NCBI GenBank assembly: GCA_937876205.1
Contig: CALEII010000041.1
Coordinates: forward strand, 1-16,839
Direction of reading: 5' to 3'
DNA from: an uncultured Clostridia bacterium
GTDB taxonomy: Bacteria > Bacillota > Clostridia > Oscillospirales > Acutalibacteraceae
Length of the DNA stretch: 16,839 nt
Each line of letters begins with the position of its first letter. Position 1 is the first letter of the stretch. A model generated the notes under the pieces. The model was not told the DNA's origin, made no database searches, and saw only the letters and a program-made list of their open reading frames with translations. Positions 13,036 through 16,839 of this stretch are shown piece after piece. The translations under genes and the position numbers were made by a program.

Positions 13036-15834
13036 TTATTTTAAATAATTATTTAAATAAGTCTGTAAAAAATTGATAATACGATTGAAGAATTCCTTAA
13101 TCATACAAATAAAATCATGGAAGATGTCAGTGTGAACTTCACCGCATCTGTCGCAGGTATCTTCTGTGGGCTCATCGGGTGTTTCAGCTTCGCCTGTACC
13201 GCCATCGCCGCCGTCTGAAATCTGAGTTCCGCAGCCGTGGTCGCACAGGGAATCGCCGTCGTCGTCCTTATGAGTAAGAGCAGGAACAACCTCCTGAATG
13301 ATTGTCATAGCATCACAGTGTGAACAATGCTGTCCTGCTGTAAGACCTGTTTCACCGCACTTGGGAGCAACTGCTTCGTCAACAACTATATCGTGGTTGT
13401 CAGCTTCAATGTCTCCGTATGCCTGCTTACATATTTCGCAGACTGCCTTTTCGGAACAGGTGGCTTCGCCGCCGGTGTGTGTGCAGATGAGTGTGCCGTT
13501 TACAATCAGCTCACCGTCAATTGTAACTGCATTGAAGGAATCAAGATTCAGTGTAATGCCTTCGGGAACGGTTACACTTGTGCCTTCGGGAATGTTGAAT
13601 GTTATAACATAAGGCAAATCAAAGTCAACATAAGGATTAAAGGTGTTTCCTCCCAAAACTGCGTCGCCGTAAGCAATCATCTCATACAACTCAGTTTCAT
13701 CTTCTGTCTCTTTGAATGTTAACATAATTGCATTGAGAGTTCCTGCACCCGTGATGCCGTCCTCTGCAATACTGCAGTTCAGTCCTATGCCGCTTTCACC
13801 GGTAATGATATTGACAACGGCTCCTTCGGCAATAACAATCTCGTCTTCAAGACGTACAGTATCAAAATCGTCTTCATTGCTGATACCGTATATATTGATC
13901 GTACCGCTTTCAACTATCATACTGTCCGCTGCTACATTGCCGTAAAGATTCAGCACTGCTTCATCATCTCCGACAAATGTTGTCGGGTAATGATTGTGCC
14001 CCAGTGACAAACAGACTGAATAACTGTCTGAATACAGGTTGTTTGTGCCGAAGAATCTGACTTCAACAATCTCCTGAGAGATCAACGTAGCATTTTCATT
14101 TTCTGTTCCGCGGACATCAATGGTGGCATTATAAAGAATTACTTCACTGGAAGAGTACCCTATATCGGGGTCGATGCCTTTGTCGTTAAAAACGACATAT
14201 CCGTCACCTGCCTTATAGCAACCGTCCTCAATGATGTCATAGTGAACAAAGATACCCGTATTGGTGATATCACCTTTGCAGATATAGTTTACACCGTCGA
14301 TAACAACAACAAGATTCTTTCCGCAAATATCACATACGCCGTCAGTATGGCTGTCGTGCTGACATTCTGTACCGCAACCGTTTGCACAAACACCGTCCTT
14401 GTTTGACCAATCGTGTTCGCCTGTTGCAGGGATTGTTTCACCACCGACTGCATATACTTCACAGGTATTACAATACCATCCGGCAGTTACTCCGTCATCT
14501 GCACAGGTCTGACTGACCTCGGATTTTTCTTCACAGAAATGAAGAATACCGTCAGCCAATTCGTTATTTGTTTCATCAATTGTAAGCTCATTTTCAGTTC
14601 CGAGATAGTGAATGGTTTTCAGAGCAGAGCACAATGCGAATGTACTCGCATCAAGTGTTGTTACGCCTGAGGGAATAACGATGTTTTCCAATGCAGAACA
14701 ATCACAGAATGCTGCGCCGCCAATTTTATTAAGTGTGTCAGGTAAAGTTACAGATGTGAGATTTGAACACCAATAAAAAGCATCTGCACAAAGCGAAGTT
14801 ATTCCTTCAGAAATAATTACAGTTTTGATATAACCTCTCAAATCGTTAAACCAGGGAATATCTCTATAATAAGAATATTCAGGCATATCACCGGTTCCGT
14901 TCAGTCTGAAAACACCGGTATCCGTGTTTAATGTCCAGATTATATCACTGTTAAGCTCACCGCCTTTTAACCCACAGATATAGCAGTCATAGCCAGACCA
15001 GTAATGTTCACATTCGTATGAGCAGTCTGCACATATTCCGTTTTCATAATTGATGTGATTACAAACAGATTTACAAACATCGCATTTGCTTTCGGTATAT
15101 GACGGATGAACGCAGGGGTCACCGCAGATATCGCAAACGGAATTGGTCCATGCAGGATGAGTGCAACCGTCACCGCAGACTGTACAAACATCATTTACAC
15201 GGGTGTGTTCACCTGTTGCGGGAATGCTTGTTCCTCCAAATGTTACATCACAAGATGAACATGCATACGCATTTTCATAACCGGCATCAACACATGTCGG
15301 TTCCTTTGATGCTACAACAAGATAATGAACCGCAGACCGGGGTTTTCCGTTATACTCTTGTTTGATTGCATTCCACATTTCACTTGTGCCGTTATAGTGT
15401 ACTGTACAATTTGTGTCCCAGAAGCAAGTTACAGTCATCATCTCAACACCGCTGCCGATGAAGATTTTTTCCATAGAAGCACAATTTCTGAATGCACTGG
15501 CATATATTGTTTTAACTGTGTCGGCAATATAAGCTGTTTTCAGATTGCTATAATCATTGAATGAATAATCGGCAACATCAGTTACTCCCTCTTCGATAAC
15601 AACATCTGTTATACTGTCTTTATATTCTGCCCATGGTATTTCAATTTCGGTATCACCACGCATCGCACCGTTACCGCTGATGGTAAGCAGACCGTTGTCA
15701 AGAATCCAGGTCAGTGCATTGTCCACACCGAATGTACCGCTTGCTGTATCCGCAGCAAAGGCAAAGGGGACTGTTGTTGTAATCATTACGATTGCAAGGA
15801 TGATTGATAAAGTTTTCTTTAAAGTTTTTGACAT
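13036..15834 (-). CDS. Secreted BspA-type LRR protein with Cys-knuckle repeats and hydrophobic C-terminal tail
   Basis: This 932-residue protein starts at ATG 15834, chosen because GAAAGGAG lies upstream and MSKTLKKTLSIIL then matches the nucleotidase signal peptide. An alternative ATG at 15861 overlaps the TetR stop but is not supported by spacing. After the signal (1-28) come LRR_5-like repeats (about 45-150 and 300-420; AFRNC, AFYWCSNLTSVTLP, AFCDCSALENIVIP). At about 217-288 four or five CxxC...CxH knuckles follow, and more appear at 455-505, 790-870 and 894-897. A beta-helix-like stretch occupies about 520-780. An acidic Gly-rich linker leads to the tail MIKEFFNRIINFLQTYL. No enzyme motif is seen. 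An adhesive or surface role is inferred from the BspA-type repeats. Confidence 0.88.
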   Translation of the reverse strand: MSKTLKKTLSIILAIVMITTTVPFAFAADTASGTFGVDNALTWILDNGLLTISGNGAMRGDTEIEIPWAEYKDSITDVVIEEGVTDVADYSFNDYSNLKTAYIADTVKTIYASAFRNCASMEKIFIGSGVEMMTVTCFWDTNCTVHYNGTSEMWNAIKQEYNGKPRSAVHYLVVASKEPTCVDAGYENAYACSSCDVTFGGTSIPATGEHTRVNDVCTVCGDGCTHPAWTNSVCDICGDPCVHPSYTESKCDVCKSVCNHINYENGICADCSYECEHYWSGYDCYICGLKGGELNSDIIWTLNTDTGVFRLNGTGDMPEYSYYRDIPWFNDLRGYIKTVIISEGITSLCADAFYWCSNLTSVTLPDTLNKIGGAAFCDCSALENIVIPSGVTTLDASTFALCSALKTIHYLGTENELTIDETNNELADGILHFCEEKSEVSQTCADDGVTAGWYCNTCEVYAVGGETIPATGEHDWSNKDGVCANGCGTECQHDSHTDGVCDICGKNLVVVIDGVNYICKGDITNTGIFVHYDIIEDGCYKAGDGYVVFNDKGIDPDIGYSSSEVILYNATIDVRGTENENATLISQEIVEVRFFGTNNLYSDSYSVCLSLGHNHYPTTFVGDDEAVLNLYGNVAADSMIVESGTINIYGISNEDDFDTVRLEDEIVIAEGAVVNIITGESGIGLNCSIAEDGITGAGTLNAIMLTFKETEDETELYEMIAYGDAVLGGNTFNPYVDFDLPYVITFNIPEGTSVTVPEGITLNLDSFNAVTIDGELIVNGTLICTHTGGEATCSEKAVCEICKQAYGDIEADNHDIVVDEAVAPKCGETGLTAGQHCSHCDAMTIIQEVVPALTHKDDDGDSLCDHGCGTQISDGGDGGTGEAETPDEPTEDTCDRCGEVHTDIFHDFICMIKEFFNRIINFLQTYLNNYLK
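14980..15192 (-). repeat. Tandem Cys-knuckle coding repeats inside the LRR gene
   Basis: Residues about 215-285 repeat a unit of 17-18 residues of the form (V/K)C-x-x-C-(G/K)-x3-C-x-H, as in VCTVCGDGCTH, VCDICGDPCVH, KCDVCKSVCNH and ICADCSYECEH. Related single units occur elsewhere in this protein and in the nucleotidase. The pattern suggests metal binding by Cys and His outside the cell, which is inference. Confidence 0.7.
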
Positions 15835-15857
15835 AGTTTTTTGTCTCCTTTCGGGGA

Positions 15858-16544
15858 TCATTTATCAATTTTTATTTCAAGTTCATTGAACACACTTTCA
15901 ACGGCTTTTTTAGCCACAGCTTTAAAATCGATTTTTTCGATAAATTCAAGAGCATCGTTGATTTTCTCTTCTTCTGCTTTATAAATCAGCAGAAGCATTG
16001 TTACAAGTCTTTTAGCTTTCGCCTCTATGGTAAAATACATATCGCAAGGAATGGTCATATATGCCCTCATTATGCCCATTGAAGCGATTTCAGTTTCGTA
16101 AAAGTCCTTAATTTCAAAAGTCGGGAATGCTTCGCTGAAGGACCCATACATTAAATTGGTTCTGCGTTTAAGGACTTCTTCGCTTGTCTTCGGCATTGAG
16201 TAGCCGGCAAGGTAGAGGTTTCGCATATCCTCGTTCATTTCAGCCATATAAAGCTGTAAAACCTCATTGGCTATGAATATGAGCGCTTTGTCATCGGTCA
16301 GCTTTTTTGATACGGCATCAGATGCCTCCTTAACTCCGTCAAGGAATTTTGTCACAAGATGAACAAGGATTTCCTCCTTGCTGTTCATTTCATAAAGTAT
16401 CTTTGTTTTAGGTACACCGGACATTTTTGAGATGTCCATTATTGTGGTACGCTCAAAGCCTTTCTGCATAAACTGTGCCGTAGCGGCAGTGAGAATCTTT
16501 CTGTGTAATTCTCTGCTTTCTTCTTCACTTCTTACATTTGCCAA
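15858..16544 (-). CDS. TetR-family transcriptional regulator
   Basis: This 228-residue regulator is read from TTG 16544, preceded by AAGGGG about 10 bases upstream. An ATG at 16613 in the same frame lies between the -35 and -10 of the promoter and cannot be the start. The N-terminal helix-turn-helix is typical TetR: ILTAATAQFMQKGFERTTIM, DISKMSGVPKTKILYEMNSK, EEILVHLV. The rest is an all-helical ligand and dimerisation domain with no recognisable ligand signature. The LRR gene begins 23 bases after its stop, so the two are probably cotranscribed and TetR likely controls the expression of that surface protein as well as its own. Confidence 0.9.
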   Translation of the reverse strand: MANVRSEEESRELHRKILTAATAQFMQKGFERTTIMDISKMSGVPKTKILYEMNSKEEILVHLVTKFLDGVKEASDAVSKKLTDDKALIFIANEVLQLYMAEMNEDMRNLYLAGYSMPKTSEEVLKRRTNLMYGSFSEAFPTFEIKDFYETEIASMGIMRAYMTIPCDMYFTIEAKAKRLVTMLLLIYKAEEEKINDALEFIEKIDFKAVAKKAVESVFNELEIKIDK

Positions 16545-16603
16545 ATTATCACGTCCCCTTCGAAACACTCCGCAAAATGAACCACGGTTTGATTTACAAA
16601 GCA

Positions 16604-16632
16604 ATATTAACACAGCGTTAAAATCTTGTCAA
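16604..16632 (-). promoter_or_regulatory. Consensus sigma-A promoter of the TetR-LRR operon
   Basis: A perfect -35 TTGACA (16632-16627), a 17-base spacer and -10 TAATAT (16609-16604) predict a start near 16597, giving a leader of about 50 bases before TTG 16544. Confidence 0.8.
16607..16621. promoter_or_regulatory. Candidate TetR operator overlapping the -10
   Basis: TTAAC-ACAGC-GTTAA is an inverted repeat with perfect 5-bp arms that overlaps the -10 box and the spacer, where a repressor would block polymerase. Autoregulation is inferred from position and gene order. Confidence 0.45.
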
Positions 16633-16673
16633 TATGTTTGATGGAATAATTTTTATTTTTTACGATTTTGTGA

Positions 16674-16688
16674 CAGCATAAAATGCTG
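16674..16688. promoter_or_regulatory. Perfect 6-bp dyad between divergent genes
   Basis: CAGCAT-AAA-ATGCTG lies about 42 bases upstream of the TetR -35 and upstream of the plus-strand gene at the right edge. No T-run follows, so a protein-binding site is more likely than a terminator. The binding protein is unknown. Confidence 0.4.
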
Positions 16689-16725
16689 ATTTCATTTGTA
16701 AAAAAATAATAACAGCCATTTAAAT

Positions 16726-16750
16726 CAAGGGAACACTCCCCTGCTTTTTT
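16726..16750 (+). terminator. Hairpin plus T-run upstream of the right-edge gene
   Basis: CAAGGGA-ACAC-TCCCCTG with one A-C mismatch is followed by CTTTTTT. No plus-strand gene lies upstream in the window. It corresponds to the operon terminator at 5543-5573 and probably was duplicated with the gene start behind it. Confidence 0.5.
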
Positions 16751-16837
16751 CATACAATCATAAATATCTCATATAAATTACTGAGGTGATTATATGAAGA
16801 TTTTATCTGTCAAATTAAAGTCGGTTATAATTACGAT
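16736..16837 (+). repeat. Direct repeat copy 2: terminator arm plus gene start
   Basis: This is the partner of 5558-5660, in the same orientation. The similarity reaches to within two bases of the right edge, so its real right boundary is not visible in the window. Confidence 0.85.
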
Positions 16838-16839
16838 GG
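16794..16839 (+). CDS. Start of a gene cut by the right edge
   Basis: ATG 16794 follows GAGGTGAT at good spacing and opens MKILSVKLKSVIITM. A lysine-containing start followed by a hydrophobic run suggests a signal peptide or membrane anchor. The identity cannot be told from 15 codons. It is the better preserved copy of the fragment at 5617, which has a weakened ribosome binding site. Confidence 0.65.
   Translation, partial: MKILSVKLKSVIITM

Noticed and set aside
14980..15192. CRISPR-like periodic repeat
   Set aside because: The period is about 51-54 bases within an open reading frame and reflects protein knuckle units, not conserved DNA repeats with spacers.
15835..15861. ATG at 15861 as the LRR-protein start, overlapping the TetR stop
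   Set aside because: The ribosome binding site lies downstream of it and fits ATG 15834, which aligns with the nucleotidase signal peptide.
16545..16613. ATG at 16613 as the TetR start
   Set aside because: It falls between the -35 and -10 of a consensus promoter and would add a Cys/Arg-rich extension unlike TetR proteins.
5543..16837. Insertion sequence or transposon explaining the flanking repeats
   Set aside because: No transposase, integrase or terminal inverted repeat was found in the block; the repeats are a gene start with its terminator.

Overview
The window looks like a chromosomal segment of a low-to-moderate-GC, Gram-positive anaerobe of the class Clostridia, most likely a gut Oscillospiraceae/Ruminococcaceae-type bacterium. 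The reasons are AGGAGG-type ribosome binding sites, consensus sigma-A promoters, TTG starts, a PadR regulator driving small membrane proteins, and secreted BspA-type leucine-rich repeat (LRR) proteins with Cys knuckles. The species cannot be fixed from the sequence alone.

Layout. (1) 1-2252, minus: a large secreted multi-module beta-sandwich protein, cut by the left edge. (2) 2253-2580: a divergent regulatory region with a promoter on each strand and palindromes. (3) 2581-5573, plus: an operon of a PadR repressor and six tandem paralogous single-span membrane proteins with an N-terminal HAAS/DUF1700- or DUF6120-like domain, closed by an intrinsic terminator. (4) 5558-5660: a truncated copy of a gene start whose sister copy lies at the right edge (16736-16837). 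(5) 12287 down to 5672, minus: alkyl sulfatase lipoprotein, CstA-family transporter and secreted 5'-nucleotidase, apparently one operon; the CstA stop and nucleotidase start abut. (6) 16632 down to 12496, minus: a TetR regulator with a consensus promoter, then a secreted LRR/Cys-knuckle protein and a small membrane-anchored protein. (7) 16794-16839, plus: the first codons of a gene running off the right edge.

Functional links. The PadR gene and the six membrane proteins form one unit, probably an envelope-associated sensing or regulatory system, and are the strongest candidate for something undescribed. The six proteins share a cytoplasmic domain with an invariant Cys and an FGT motif, but their short exported tails fall into three pairs (1/2, 3/5, 4/6). 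Three large secreted proteins (left edge, nucleotidase, LRR protein) end in a similar short hydrophobic/amphipathic segment without an LPXTG motif. Two of them also share their signal peptide and 3' hairpin at DNA level, like cassettes with constant ends and variable cargo. The alkyl sulfatase and nucleotidase suggest extracellular release of sulfate, phosphate and alcohols or nucleosides; how CstA fits is not clear from sequence.
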